DNA of 64,000 bases from NCBI RefSeq assembly GCF_004339565.1, contig NZ_SMFZ01000002.1:1674001-1738000 (forward strand), written 5' to 3'. Shown here one piece after another: positions 33,178-41,704 of the stretch (within the stretch, counting starts at the first letter, position 1; every line of letters starts with the position of its first letter). The notes under the pieces are model-generated. The model saw nothing but the letters and a program-made list of their open reading frames with translations. It was not told where the DNA came from and searched no databases. The DNA is from Pseudonocardia endophytica (lineage in GTDB: Bacteria; Actinomycetota; Actinomycetes; Mycobacteriales; Pseudonocardiaceae). The translations under genes and the position numbers were made by a program.

Positions 33178-33471
33178 ATGCAGTTGGCCAAGGTGCTGGG
33201 CCAGGTCGTCTCGACGGTCAAGGAGCCCGGGCTGGGGCGATTCACGCTCCTCGTCGTACAGGACGTCTCGTCGACAGACGCTGCGCGGACCGACGGCCCG
33301 AGCCATGTGGCTGTCGACGTGGTCGGCGCCGGTGTCGGCGAGCTCGTCGTCGTCAGCTCGGGCGGCGCCGCACGCGTTGCTGCCGGTGCGGACGTCCCGA
33401 CCGATCTCGCGGTGATCGGCATAGCCGACACCGTGATCAATTCCGGGCAGGTGACCTACCGGAAGTCATGA
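33178..33471 (+). CDS. Bacterial microcompartment pentameric vertex protein (BMC-P, EutN/CcmL family)
   Basis: ATG 33178 follows GGAGG by 11 bases. The 97-aa product has the whole EutN/CcmL pattern: MQLAKVLGQVVSTVKEPGL, TLLVVQDV, VAVDVVGAGVGELVVVSSGGAAR and DLAVIGIADTVI. Pentamers of this family cap the vertices of the polyhedral shell. It is the first gene of the main shell operon; its stop overlaps an upstream ATG of the hexamer gene (ATGA), so pentamer and hexamer translation may be coupled. Confidence 0.92.
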   Translation: MQLAKVLGQVVSTVKEPGLGRFTLLVVQDVSSTDAARTDGPSHVAVDVVGAGVGELVVVSSGGAARVAAGADVPTDLAVIGIADTVINSGQVTYRKS

Positions 33472-33620
33472 GTACCCCGCCCCCCCGCTCCAAGCCCCCA
33501 CGCCGTGGCGCCGGCCGAAAGCCGACCGGCGCACGAGCGACCGGGGCTGCGGCTCCCGATGCGGATGCCGCTCCGAGCTCCACAACGCGACACGATCCTG
33601 CTCATGAACTGGAGGAAGAC

Positions 33621-33941
33621 ATGTCAACGCCCACCGGTGCCGCGGCGGCACCCGCCCTGCGTGGCGCGCTCGGCCTGATCGAGACCAAGGGTCTCGTCGG
33701 CGCGATCGAGGCCGCGGACGCGATGGTCAAGGCCGCGAACGTGCAGGTGCTCGGGCACCGCGAGATCGGCGGCGGTCTCGTGACCGTGATGGTCCGCGGG
33801 GACGTCGGCGCTGTGAAGGCCGCTACCGACGCGGGCGCGGTCGCCGCGGAGAAGGCGGGCGAGGTCATCTCGGTGCACGTCATCCCGCGGCCGCACGACG
33901 AGACCGAGAACATCCTGACGGTGCTGGCGCGCCCGAAGTAG
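33621..33941 (+). CDS. Bacterial microcompartment hexameric shell protein (BMC-H)
   Basis: From ATG 33621, with GGAGGAAG upstream, the product is 106 aa with one BMC domain: ALGLIETKGLVGAIEAADAM, VKAANVQVLGHREIGGGLVT, VMVRGDVGAVKAATDAGA and HVIPRPHDETENIL. Hexamers of this kind tile the shell facets; the pore loop reads EIGGG, the common small-pore form. A longer in-frame start (ATG 33468) overlaps the BMC-P stop and would add a 51-residue Pro/Arg/Ala-rich leader. I prefer 33621, but both products are possible. A divergent paralogue is at 41705. Confidence 0.92.
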   Translation: MSTPTGAAAAPALRGALGLIETKGLVGAIEAADAMVKAANVQVLGHREIGGGLVTVMVRGDVGAVKAATDAGAVAAEKAGEVISVHVIPRPHDETENILTVLARPK

Positions 33942-34034
33942 CCGACGACGGATCCACAGTGGAGCGACCCGCCATCCGGGCGCAGAGCCGGCCGCGCGTG
34001 CGTGGCGAGCTTCCTTTCGAGCTGAGGTGTGGAG

Positions 34035-35423
34035 ATGACCGCGTCGTTGGATGCCGATCTGGCCGGACTGGCCGATGTGCGGGCGAAGGCCCGCGCCGCC
34101 CGTCGTGCCTTCGAGCAGCTTGAGGGCGTCGACCAGGAGACGCTGGACGGCTGGGTGCGGGCGATGGCCCTCGCCGGGACGAAAGCCGCCGAGGAGCTGG
34201 CCCGGCTCGCCGTGGACGAGACCGGCTACGGCGTGTACGAGCACAAGATCTACAAGAACCGGTACAACACCGGCTTCGTCGCGAAGTGGATGCTCGAGCG
34301 GCGGGCGGTCGGTGTGTTGTGGACCGACGACCAGGCGCGGGTGACCGCGGTCGGGTCGCCGATGGGTGTGATCGCCGGAATCATCCCGGTGACCAACCCG
34401 ACGTCGACCACGCTGTTCAAGAGCCTGGCCGCGGTCAAGTCGGGCAACGCGATCGTGCACGCACCGCACCCGCGGGCCGCCCGCTGCACCCGGCGCAGCG
34501 CGGAGGTCATGGCGGAGGCGGCGGTGAAGGCCGGGGCGCCAGAGGGTCTGGTCTCCTGCATCGAGTCCCCGACCCTGCCTCTCACGCAGGAGCTGATGCG
34601 GCGTGACGAGATCGCCGTCGTGCTGGCCACCGGTGGGCCGGGGATGGTCCGCGCCGCCTACTCCAGCGGCAAGCCGACGATCGCCGTCGGCGCCGGGAAC
34701 GTCCCGGCCTATGTCGGTGCGAGCGTCGCGGATGCCGCCGAAGCGGCGGAAATGATCATCACGTCGAAGTCGTTCGACAACGGCACGGCATGTGTCGCCG
34801 AGCAGTCGGTCGTCGTGCACGAGAAGGTGGCCGGCGCGTTCCTGCCCGCGTTCGAGGCCCGCGGCGCCTACTGGATGAACGAGGCTCAGCAGGCGGCCCT
34901 GGTCACGGTTCTGTTCGACGAGCGCGGGGCGTTGCGTCCCGACGCGGTCGGTCAGACCGCGATCCGGTTGGCGGAGCTGTCCGGGTTCGCCGTGCCGTCG
35001 TCCACCCGGGTACTCGCCTGCACGCTCGACCGCGTCGGCGCGGACACGCCGCTGTCCCGGGAGATCCTCGGCCCGGTGCTGTCGGTCTACCGGGCCGAGG
35101 ACGCCAGCGCGGGGTGGCAGCGCTGCCGCGAGATCCTGGCGCTGGACGGCGAGGGGCACACGACGGCCGTGCACGCGTCCGATCCGGAGGAGATCGCACC
35201 GTTCGGTTCGCTCCCGGCCGGCCGGATCGTGATCAATACGCCGGCGTTGTTCGGTGGAATGGGCTACTCGACCGAGGTCGACCCGTCGTTCCAGCTGGGT
35301 ACGGGGACGTGGAGCGGCTCGATCTGCTCGGACAACGTCACACCGCTGCACCTGATCAACATCAAGCGGATCGCGCACGAGGTCCGCCCGTGGCGCACCG
35401 TGTACGACCCGGTGGAGCTGTAG
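34035..35423 (+). CDS. CoA-acylating aldehyde dehydrogenase of the microcompartment (EutE/PduP-like)
   Basis: From ATG 34035 the product is 462 aa. It has the features of acylating aldehyde dehydrogenases: GVIAGIIPVTNPTSTTLFKS, TGGPGMVRAAYSSGKPTIAVGAGN, and the active-site segment KSFDNGTACVAEQ with Cys253, then MGYSTEVDPSF and GSICSDNVTPLHLIN near the end. It turns an aldehyde, NAD+ and CoA into acyl-CoA, the shared core step of most metabolosome BMCs. A typical amphipathic targeting helix is not obvious at either end; the first 18 residues (ASLDADLAGLADVRAKAR) are the best candidate. It lies between the hexamer and the EutJ-like gene. Confidence 0.88.
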   Translation: MTASLDADLAGLADVRAKARAARRAFEQLEGVDQETLDGWVRAMALAGTKAAEELARLAVDETGYGVYEHKIYKNRYNTGFVAKWMLERRAVGVLWTDDQARVTAVGSPMGVIAGIIPVTNPTSTTLFKSLAAVKSGNAIVHAPHPRAARCTRRSAEVMAEAAVKAGAPEGLVSCIESPTLPLTQELMRRDEIAVVLATGGPGMVRAAYSSGKPTIAVGAGNVPAYVGASVADAAEAAEMIITSKSFDNGTACVAEQSVVVHEKVAGAFLPAFEARGAYWMNEAQQAALVTVLFDERGALRPDAVGQTAIRLAELSGFAVPSSTRVLACTLDRVGADTPLSREILGPVLSVYRAEDASAGWQRCREILALDGEGHTTAVHASDPEEIAPFGSLPAGRIVINTPALFGGMGYSTEVDPSFQLGTGTWSGSICSDNVTPLHLINIKRIAHEVRPWRTVYDPVEL

Positions 35424-35425
35424 AG

Positions 35426-36286
35426 ATGACCACCGCAGCACCGACCAGCACGCGGGAGAGGTCGATGAGTCCGGACGACTTGCTGGGTCGTGCCGCCGCC
35501 GTGGCCGCGGGTGGCCCCGTGGAGGGGTCCACGTCCTCCGGAGCCGATGTCCGCGTCGGGGTCGACCTGGGCACGGCCAACTGCGTGCTCGTCGTGCTCT
35601 CCGACGAGCGCCCGGTCTGGGTCGGCAGTGCCGGTTCCGGCGCACTGCGTGACGGGGTGGTCGTGGACTTCGCCAAGGCGACCACCACGATTCGCCGGCT
35701 CAAGAACCGGGCTGAGGAGGACCTGGGCCTCGAGCTGCGGACAGCGGCCACCGCCTACCCGCCGTGCATCCCGGAGAACGACGCCAAGGCGTGCACCTAC
35801 GTCTGCGAGACGGCCGGCTTCGACGATGTCGCGCTCGTCGACGAGGTCAGCGCGGCGGGGCGCACCCTCGAGGTCTCCGACGGCGTCGTGGTCGACGTCG
35901 GTGGGGGTTCCACCGGCGTCGGTGTGTTCCGCGGGGGCGAGCTGACCGCGCTCGACGACCGGGCCGGTGGTGGTCACCACCTCGACCTCATGCTCGCCGG
36001 CGCGCTCGACCTTCCGCTGGAGGACGCCGAACCCTACAAGCGCGCCCACCCCGACGAGGCCTTCCCGATCCTGGTCCCCGGACTGCAGCGGATCGCCGAG
36101 AACGTCCGTGCCCTGACGGTCGGGCACGAGGACCTGCCCCTGCACATCGCCGGCGGCGCTCTGATGATCGCCGGCGCGGAGAAGGTGCTGGCCAAGTACC
36201 TCGACCGGACCGTCGTGACCTACCCGCACGCGCTGCTGATCACCCCGCTGGGGATCGCCCGGAGCGCCGAGAGGACACCACGATGA
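35426..36286 (+). CDS. EutJ-like actin/Hsp70-fold ATPase
   Basis: The ATG is two bases after the dehydrogenase stop. The 286-aa product has the ASKHA phosphate-binding pattern: GVDLGTANCVLVVL (phosphate 1), VVDVGGGSTGVGVF (phosphate 2) and an IAGGALMIAGAEKVL adenosine-type segment, as in EutJ of ethanolamine microcompartments. EutJ is thought to be a chaperone for encapsulated enzymes, though its exact role is unsettled. An internal ATG at 35465 gives a shorter form. Its stop overlaps the ATG of the BMC-T gene. Confidence 0.85.
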   Translation: MTTAAPTSTRERSMSPDDLLGRAAAVAAGGPVEGSTSSGADVRVGVDLGTANCVLVVLSDERPVWVGSAGSGALRDGVVVDFAKATTTIRRLKNRAEEDLGLELRTAATAYPPCIPENDAKACTYVCETAGFDDVALVDEVSAAGRTLEVSDGVVVDVGGGSTGVGVFRGGELTALDDRAGGGHHLDLMLAGALDLPLEDAEPYKRAHPDEAFPILVPGLQRIAENVRALTVGHEDLPLHIAGGALMIAGAEKVLAKYLDRTVVTYPHALLITPLGIARSAERTPR

Positions 36287-36912
36287 GTAGCGCCACGCTA
36301 CGTACCTACGCGTTCGTCGACCGCATGCAGCCGCAGTGCGCGGCGCACATCGCGGCCACCAGCCCCGGCGACGTGCCGATCGCCGGCATGGCCGAGCTGT
36401 ACATCGAGATGGCTCCCGGCAACGAGGTGTTCCGCGCCGCGGACATCGCCTTGAAAGCCTCCGGTGTTCGGCCAGCCCTGCAGATCATCGAGCGTGAGTT
36501 CGGCCTGCTCGAGATCCATTCCGAGCAGCAGGCCGAGGTGATCGCCGCCGGTAACGCGGTACTCGCGGAGCTGGGCATGTCCGAGTCCGACCGGATCAAG
36601 CCGGCGATCGCGTCGACCCAGTTCATCACGAACGTGCATCCCTACCAGGCGCAGCTGCTCAACAAGTGGCGCAAGGGATCCATGTTGATGCCGGGGCAGA
36701 GCCTCTTCGTGATGGAGTGTGCACCGGCGGCGTACATCTCGGTGGCCGCGAACGAGGCCGAGAAGGCGGCGAACATCACGGTGATCGAACTGCGGGCGGT
36801 GGGCCGGTTCGGCCGCATGTTCCTCTCCGGCAACGAGAGCGACGTGCAGGCCGCCCGGGACGCCGCGGTGCTCGCCCTCGAGGGCATCCACGGCCAGGAG
36901 GCCAAGCGATGA
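36283..36912 (+). CDS. Tandem-domain microcompartment shell protein (BMC-T)
   Basis: ATG 36283 overlaps the EutJ-like stop (ATGA). The 209-aa product has two BMC domains. The first (about 1-95) holds MAELYIEMAPGNEVFRAADI and ALKASGVRPALQIIEREFG; the second (about 115-205) holds SLFVMECAPAAYISVAANEA, KAANITVIELRAVGRFGRMF and DVQAARDAAVLALEGI. Tandem proteins form trimers that fill a hexamer position and often carry larger or gated pores, or metal sites. The pore segment of domain two (GRFGRMF) differs from the hexamer type. Its stop overlaps the next gene's start. Confidence 0.86.
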   Translation: MSSATLRTYAFVDRMQPQCAAHIAATSPGDVPIAGMAELYIEMAPGNEVFRAADIALKASGVRPALQIIEREFGLLEIHSEQQAEVIAAGNAVLAELGMSESDRIKPAIASTQFITNVHPYQAQLLNKWRKGSMLMPGQSLFVMECAPAAYISVAANEAEKAANITVIELRAVGRFGRMFLSGNESDVQAARDAAVLALEGIHGQEAKR

Positions 36913-38303
36913 CCGTGTACGGAGTCGGCGCCGTCGAGGCGGCGTCCGGCACGAGCGGTGGCGGAGTCCTGCGCGTCGAGACGCGCGACATCGTCACCCC
37001 CCTGGCCCGGGAGCGGGCCCGAGAACTGGGGGTCGAGATCCTCGCCGGCTCGACACCCCCGGCCGGGTCCGCTCCCGTTCCGACCTCTGCCGGCACCGGG
37101 ACCACCACGAGCGCGGCGACCACGTCGAGCGCGCCTGCCACCCGGTCGCCCGCCACGACAGGTCCGACCGGAGCGCCGCCGCCACCGCGGCCGGCCGCGT
37201 CCGTGCCACCTCCGAGGTCCGAGCCCAGGACGCCGCGCCCGTCGCCGACCGGGCTCTCCCCGCGACTCTCCACACCACCCCCGACGCCCATCCGTCCGCC
37301 GTCCGGTGCCCTGTTCCGCCGCGGAGCGCCGCTGCCGGACGCGGTACGTCCGGGGAGCGGTGGTGCCGGTGGCTCCGGGCGGGTCGTCGTGGTCGGCGCC
37401 GGCAACGTGGGCATGATCGCCGCGATGCGCCTGGCCGACGCGGACCGGTTCTCCGAGGTCGTCCTCGTCGACATCGACGAGGGCCGCGCGGCCGGCGTGG
37501 CGCTGGACCTCACCCACACCGCCGCTCTCGGTGGGTTCGACACCCGCATCCGGGGAGTCGGAACCGTCGAGGAGGCCGGGCAAGCCGACTACGTCGTCAT
37601 CACCGCCGGCAAGCCGCGTACGCCTGGAATGAGCCGTTCGGATCTCATCAGCACGAACGCCGCGATCGTCGGCGACGTGGCGTCGCGCGTCGCGCGAACG
37701 TCGCCGCGCGCGGTCATCGTGGTCGTGACCAACCCGCTCGACGAGATGACGCAGCACGCCTGGACATCCTCCGGATTCCCGTCCGAGCGAGTGCTCGGGA
37801 TGGCCGGCGTCCTCGACACGGCGCGCTTCCAGGCACTCACGGCCCTCACCGGAGTCGCGCGGGCGGATCGGATCCAGGCCTGGGCCCTGGGTAGCCACGG
37901 CGAGGAGATGGTCATCCCGCTTTCCCAGGCGACCGCGGACGGCCGGCCGCTACGCGACGCGGTGCCGGCTGCGGAGCTGGACGCGATCGTCGACCGCGCC
38001 AGGGGATCGGGAGCCGAGGTCGTCGGGCTGCTGAAGTCCGGTAGTGCGTTCATGGCGCCCGGCATGTCGGCCGCCAGGATGGTGCTCGCCATGGCCCGTG
38101 ACTCGGGTGAGGTCATGCCCTCCGCCGTGCTCGCACATGGTCAGTACGGCATCCGTGACGTCTACGTGGGACTGCCAGCGCGACTCGGTCGCGGAGGCCT
38201 GCAGGAGATCGTCGAGCTCGACCTGGAGCAGGACGAGCTCGCCGCACTCCGTACCGCGGCGGACCGCATCCGAGAGAGGCTCGCGGAGCTCGCCGCCGCA
38301 TGA
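36909..38303 (+). CDS. Malate/lactate-dehydrogenase-family enzyme with N-terminal extension and disordered linker
   Basis: ATG 36909 overlaps the BMC-T stop (ATGA). Residues 158-464 form the MDH/LDH domain: NAD motif VVGAGNVGMIA (163-168), the mobile loop AGKPRTPGMSRSDLI with Arg237 and Arg243 as in malate enzymes, VTNPLDEM, Asp303 and catalytic His330 in LGSHGEEMV. Residues 1-48 hold a short domain with VETRDIVTPLARERARELGVEI, and 49-155 are a Pro/Thr/Ala linker. I recall TPLARERARELG-like pieces on other BMC-associated proteins, so a targeting role is plausible. It may recycle NADH inside the shell, or oxidise a 2-hydroxyacid. Confidence 0.84.
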   Translation: MTVYGVGAVEAASGTSGGGVLRVETRDIVTPLARERARELGVEILAGSTPPAGSAPVPTSAGTGTTTSAATTSSAPATRSPATTGPTGAPPPPRPAASVPPPRSEPRTPRPSPTGLSPRLSTPPPTPIRPPSGALFRRGAPLPDAVRPGSGGAGGSGRVVVVGAGNVGMIAAMRLADADRFSEVVLVDIDEGRAAGVALDLTHTAALGGFDTRIRGVGTVEEAGQADYVVITAGKPRTPGMSRSDLISTNAAIVGDVASRVARTSPRAVIVVVTNPLDEMTQHAWTSSGFPSERVLGMAGVLDTARFQALTALTGVARADRIQAWALGSHGEEMVIPLSQATADGRPLRDAVPAAELDAIVDRARGSGAEVVGLLKSGSAFMAPGMSAARMVLAMARDSGEVMPSAVLAHGQYGIRDVYVGLPARLGRGGLQEIVELDLEQDELAALRTAADRIRERLAELAAA

Positions 38304-38358
38304 CCGAGCTATCCCCGACCACTCACGGGCACCCGGGCGCACATCGAGGGAGGCGAGC

Positions 38359-39393
38359 ATGAGAGCGGTTGAGCACGCCGGAGACGGCGCCGTGCGGGTC
38401 GTCTCGGTGGCAGACCCCGAGATCATCGACCCCACGGATGCGCTCGTGCGCGTGCGTCGGGCGGCCGTGTGCGGGACCGATCTGCACCTGCTCGCGCATC
38501 CCGAGGACGTCCCACGAGGGACCGTCCTCGGACACGAGTTCGTCGGCGAGATCGTCCAGGTCGGTTCTGCGGTCTCCGGGCACGCAGGCGGTGATCTCGT
38601 GGTCGGGGCCGACTTCACCGCGTGTGGATCGTGCTGGTGGTGCCGCCGTGGAGACCACTGGGAATGTGCCGACCGGCAGTTCTTCGGGACCGGGACATCG
38701 TTCGGGCCTGCTCTGCAGGGAGCCCAGGCCGAGTTGGTCCGCGTTCCGTTCGCCGACACGGTCCTGCGGGCCGTGCCGGACGGGGTCTCGCTCGACGCCG
38801 CCGTGTTCCTCGGCGACACCCTTGCGACCGGCTACGCAGCAGTACAGCGCGCGGAGCTACGTCCGGGAGACACCGTCGTCGTGATCGGGGGCGGGCCCGT
38901 CGGGCAGCTGACGAGCCTCGCGGCCCAGGCATGCTCGGCCGGCGTCGTCGTCCTGGTCGAGCCCGTGACCGCACGTCGTGAGCTCGCGGCGACCGAGGGC
39001 GCCGTGGTCGCCGGACCCGACGACGCGCGACGGGTGGTCGACGACCTGACCGACGGCCGTGGCGCGGACGCCGTGGTCGACGCGATCGGTGGCCCGCGCG
39101 GCCTCGAGACCGCGTTCTCGCTCATCCGGCGGCGCGGCAGCGTCGTCTCGGTCGGTGTGCACACCGATGCGTCGTGGCCGCTACCCGTCGACCGTGCCTT
39201 CGCCGACGAGCTGACGGTCCGCTTCGCCATCGGCGATCTCATGCGTGATGCCGAACAGCTCACCGCTCTCGTGCGGTCCGGGGCGATCGACCCCACCGTG
39301 GTCGCGTCCGAGACCGTCGCTCTCGATCAGGCGCCCGATGCCTACCGCCGTATGTCCGAGCGACACACCCTCAAGTCACTTCTGACCCTCTAG
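38359..39393 (+). CDS. Zinc-dependent alcohol dehydrogenase (MDR family)
   Basis: ATG 38359 follows GAGGGAGG. The 344-aa product has catalytic-zinc ligands in AAVCGTDLHLL and GHEFVGEI, the four structural-zinc cysteines in ACGSCWWCRRGDHWEC, and the Rossmann VVVIGGGPVGQL. Such enzymes interconvert alcohols and aldehydes or ketones with NAD(P). In metabolosomes an alcohol dehydrogenase often recycles the NADH made by the acylating aldehyde dehydrogenase; here it may also act on the primary substrate. No appended targeting helix is visible, so it may be cytosolic. It is the last enzyme gene of the shell operon. Confidence 0.86.
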   Translation: MRAVEHAGDGAVRVVSVADPEIIDPTDALVRVRRAAVCGTDLHLLAHPEDVPRGTVLGHEFVGEIVQVGSAVSGHAGGDLVVGADFTACGSCWWCRRGDHWECADRQFFGTGTSFGPALQGAQAELVRVPFADTVLRAVPDGVSLDAAVFLGDTLATGYAAVQRAELRPGDTVVVIGGGPVGQLTSLAAQACSAGVVVLVEPVTARRELAATEGAVVAGPDDARRVVDDLTDGRGADAVVDAIGGPRGLETAFSLIRRRGSVVSVGVHTDASWPLPVDRAFADELTVRFAIGDLMRDAEQLTALVRSGAIDPTVVASETVALDQAPDAYRRMSERHTLKSLLTL

Positions 39394-39405
39394 CCGACTC
39401 CTGCG

Positions 39406-41655
39406 ATGACAGCTGATGAACTGAACGGCGAGGAGACCGCCTCGTCCGACAACGTCCTCGACGCCACGCCGACCGGGCCGCTGGACCTCGCATCGTTGGT
39501 CAAGACCGTGCCTCGGGACGGACCGTCGGCGGCGAGCGCCCTCGCGCCGCGCGCGGCTCTCGCGATCGGTGCCCCGGTGACCGTCGCGCTCTGGGCGCAG
39601 AACCGCTGGACGGTCGTTGCGGGCGCCGGTACGGGGCTCGCCGGTCTGCCCGCCGACGGCCCACCAGAGACGACCACCGTCGATCGACCAGGGATGATCG
39701 TCTCTGCCGGTGGAACGGCCGCCTTGTGCTGGGCCGCCGAAACGCACGTCGATGACGACACGCACGAGTTGTTGCTGACCGCGTGCGCGTGGCTCTCGCT
39801 GCGGCAGCTGGCCCAGTCGGCTCGGGAACAGGTCGACGACGCGGAAGCCGAGGCTGCCGCGCTACGGGAGGTGTTCCGGCAGCTGCTCTCCGTCCGCGAC
39901 CTCGACCAGGTCCTGCACTCGATCGCCGAGCGGACCCTCCGGCTGCTCGACTCCGACATCTGCGGGGTGCTGCTGCGGGACGACAACGTGGTCCGGATGC
40001 GTGCGTGCGTGGGCAATCGCGCGACCGAGACCGCGAGGCTGGTCATGCATCGCGGCCAGGGAGTCGCGGGTCTGGTCTTCCTGACCGGCGAGCCGGCGAA
40101 GGTCGACACCTACTTGGAGGACCGCACCATCAGCGACGACTTCATGTCGTTGGCGGCCAAGGAGGAGACGCGGTCCGCGATGGCGGTGCCGCTCCGTCTG
40201 CAGGGCGAGCTCGTCGGTGTCCTGGAGGTCTGGCGACGCCGCCGATCGGTCTTCACCGAACGCGATCAGCGTCGGATGGTGACGTTCGCCGACTTCGCCT
40301 CCATCGCGATCGACAACGCCCGCCTGTACGACGAGCAGGCCGCAGCCGCGCGTGAGTCGGACGAGGCTCGTGCCGAGCTGCAGCGCCAGCTCGCCGTCCT
40401 GGACGGTGCGTCTCGCCTCCAGCACCAGCTGCTCCAGACGGTGATCGAGGGCGGTGGGCTGACCGCGGTCACCCGGAGCGTCGCCGCCGAGCTCGACTGC
40501 GAGATCGGTGTCTACGGACCGGACGGAGGCCTGCTGGCCGCGCACAGCGGTCGCCACCTGCAGTCGACACTGCCCGCCGTCGTCCCTCCGACCGACAGCT
40601 CGACCCGGACCGGCCGGAGTACCAACGGGAACGGGCACGCGATCGTCGAAGGAGATCATCGGACATGGGCGCGCCCGGTGTACGCCGACGGCGACCGCAT
40701 CGGCCAGGTGCTCGTCCGACAGGACCTCCGTGTCGATGCCGTGGCCGACGCCGTGGTGGGCCAGGTGGCGATGGCGTGCTCGCTCGCCCTGCTCCGGGAG
40801 CGAGCTGCCAGCCGGGCCCGCGCCGAGGCGACCGAGCAGGTGTTGTGGGACCTGCTGCACGGGCCGGTCGAACATCGCCTCGCCGCCCGCAGCCGGGCTC
40901 AGCAGCTCAACGTCAGTCTCGCCGGTGATCTTCGCGTCCTTCACGCCCGGATCGCCAACGTGGAGACGCTCGCAGCGGAACTCGGCTGGGACACATCGCA
41001 GACCGATCGCGCTCGTCGCCAGGTTCTCCGGACCGTTCGCACGCTCGAGGGCCGCGAACTCGCGCTGGTCAGCCTTCGCGGTGACCTGCTCGTGGCGGTG
41101 GCGGCCGACCTCGACCGCGTCGCGGCACGTGCCCAGGTCGAGGCGTACTCCGAGGCCATCCATCAGGAGTGGCCCGCGCTGGAGCTGACCTGGGGCGTCA
41201 GCCGCGCGCACCGCGACGTGCTCGAACTGCCGACCGCGCTGGACGAGGCGCGAACAGCACTCGCGGCAGCCAAACGGCTGGGCGGCCAGAGTGTGTTCTT
41301 CTACGAGGAACTCGGCATCATCCGGCTGCTTCTCGGCTCCGGGAACGATCCGGACCTGCACACGTTCCTCGAGGAGGTCACGGGCCCGCTGGTCGCCTAC
41401 GACCGTGACCACGACGGGGCGCTGATCGCAACCATGCGGGCCTTCTTCGACGCGGACTGCTCACAGCGTGTCGCCTCGGAACGGCTCTTCGTCCATCACA
41501 AGACACTGCGGTATCGGCTCGAGCGAATCCGACAGCTCACCGGACTGGATCTGTCCCGCCACGACGACCGAATGCGTGCGGACTTCGCGCTACGGCTCCT
41601 TCAGGTCTCGCAGGCCATGAACGACAACGACACCGACCCACCCGAGTTCCCGTGA
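39406..41655 (+). CDS. GAF-domain PucR/CdaR-type transcriptional regulator
   Basis: The ATG is 13 bases after the dehydrogenase gene; the product is 749 aa. After a less conserved N-terminus, a GAF domain spans about 160-310 (SDICGVLLRDDNVVRMRACVG to FADFASIAIDNARLYDEQ), a coiled linker follows, then a second sensory region (390-480), a GGDEF-like CdaR segment, and the PucR helix-turn-helix at the end (FFDADCSQRVASERLFVHHKTLRYRLERIRQLTG). It probably senses a pathway metabolite and activates the shell operons through the CAGACAAC repeats at 33047 and 42104. It is transcribed with, and downstream of, its likely targets. Confidence 0.86.
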   Translation: MTADELNGEETASSDNVLDATPTGPLDLASLVKTVPRDGPSAASALAPRAALAIGAPVTVALWAQNRWTVVAGAGTGLAGLPADGPPETTTVDRPGMIVSAGGTAALCWAAETHVDDDTHELLLTACAWLSLRQLAQSAREQVDDAEAEAAALREVFRQLLSVRDLDQVLHSIAERTLRLLDSDICGVLLRDDNVVRMRACVGNRATETARLVMHRGQGVAGLVFLTGEPAKVDTYLEDRTISDDFMSLAAKEETRSAMAVPLRLQGELVGVLEVWRRRRSVFTERDQRRMVTFADFASIAIDNARLYDEQAAAARESDEARAELQRQLAVLDGASRLQHQLLQTVIEGGGLTAVTRSVAAELDCEIGVYGPDGGLLAAHSGRHLQSTLPAVVPPTDSSTRTGRSTNGNGHAIVEGDHRTWARPVYADGDRIGQVLVRQDLRVDAVADAVVGQVAMACSLALLRERAASRARAEATEQVLWDLLHGPVEHRLAARSRAQQLNVSLAGDLRVLHARIANVETLAAELGWDTSQTDRARRQVLRTVRTLEGRELALVSLRGDLLVAVAADLDRVAARAQVEAYSEAIHQEWPALELTWGVSRAHRDVLELPTALDEARTALAAAKRLGGQSVFFYEELGIIRLLLGSGNDPDLHTFLEEVTGPLVAYDRDHDGALIATMRAFFDADCSQRVASERLFVHHKTLRYRLERIRQLTGLDLSRHDDRMRADFALRLLQVSQAMNDNDTDPPEFP

Positions 41656-41704
41656 TTCCGGACGGACCGATGTCGCCGTTCTGATCAGATCGGTACCGAT
41701 CTGA

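Noticed and set aside
33178..39393. Assignment to the Rhodococcus/Mycobacterium aminopropanol-type microcompartment
   Set aside because: No aminoglycoside-phosphotransferase-like kinase and no class III aminotransferase-like phospholyase are present in the locus.
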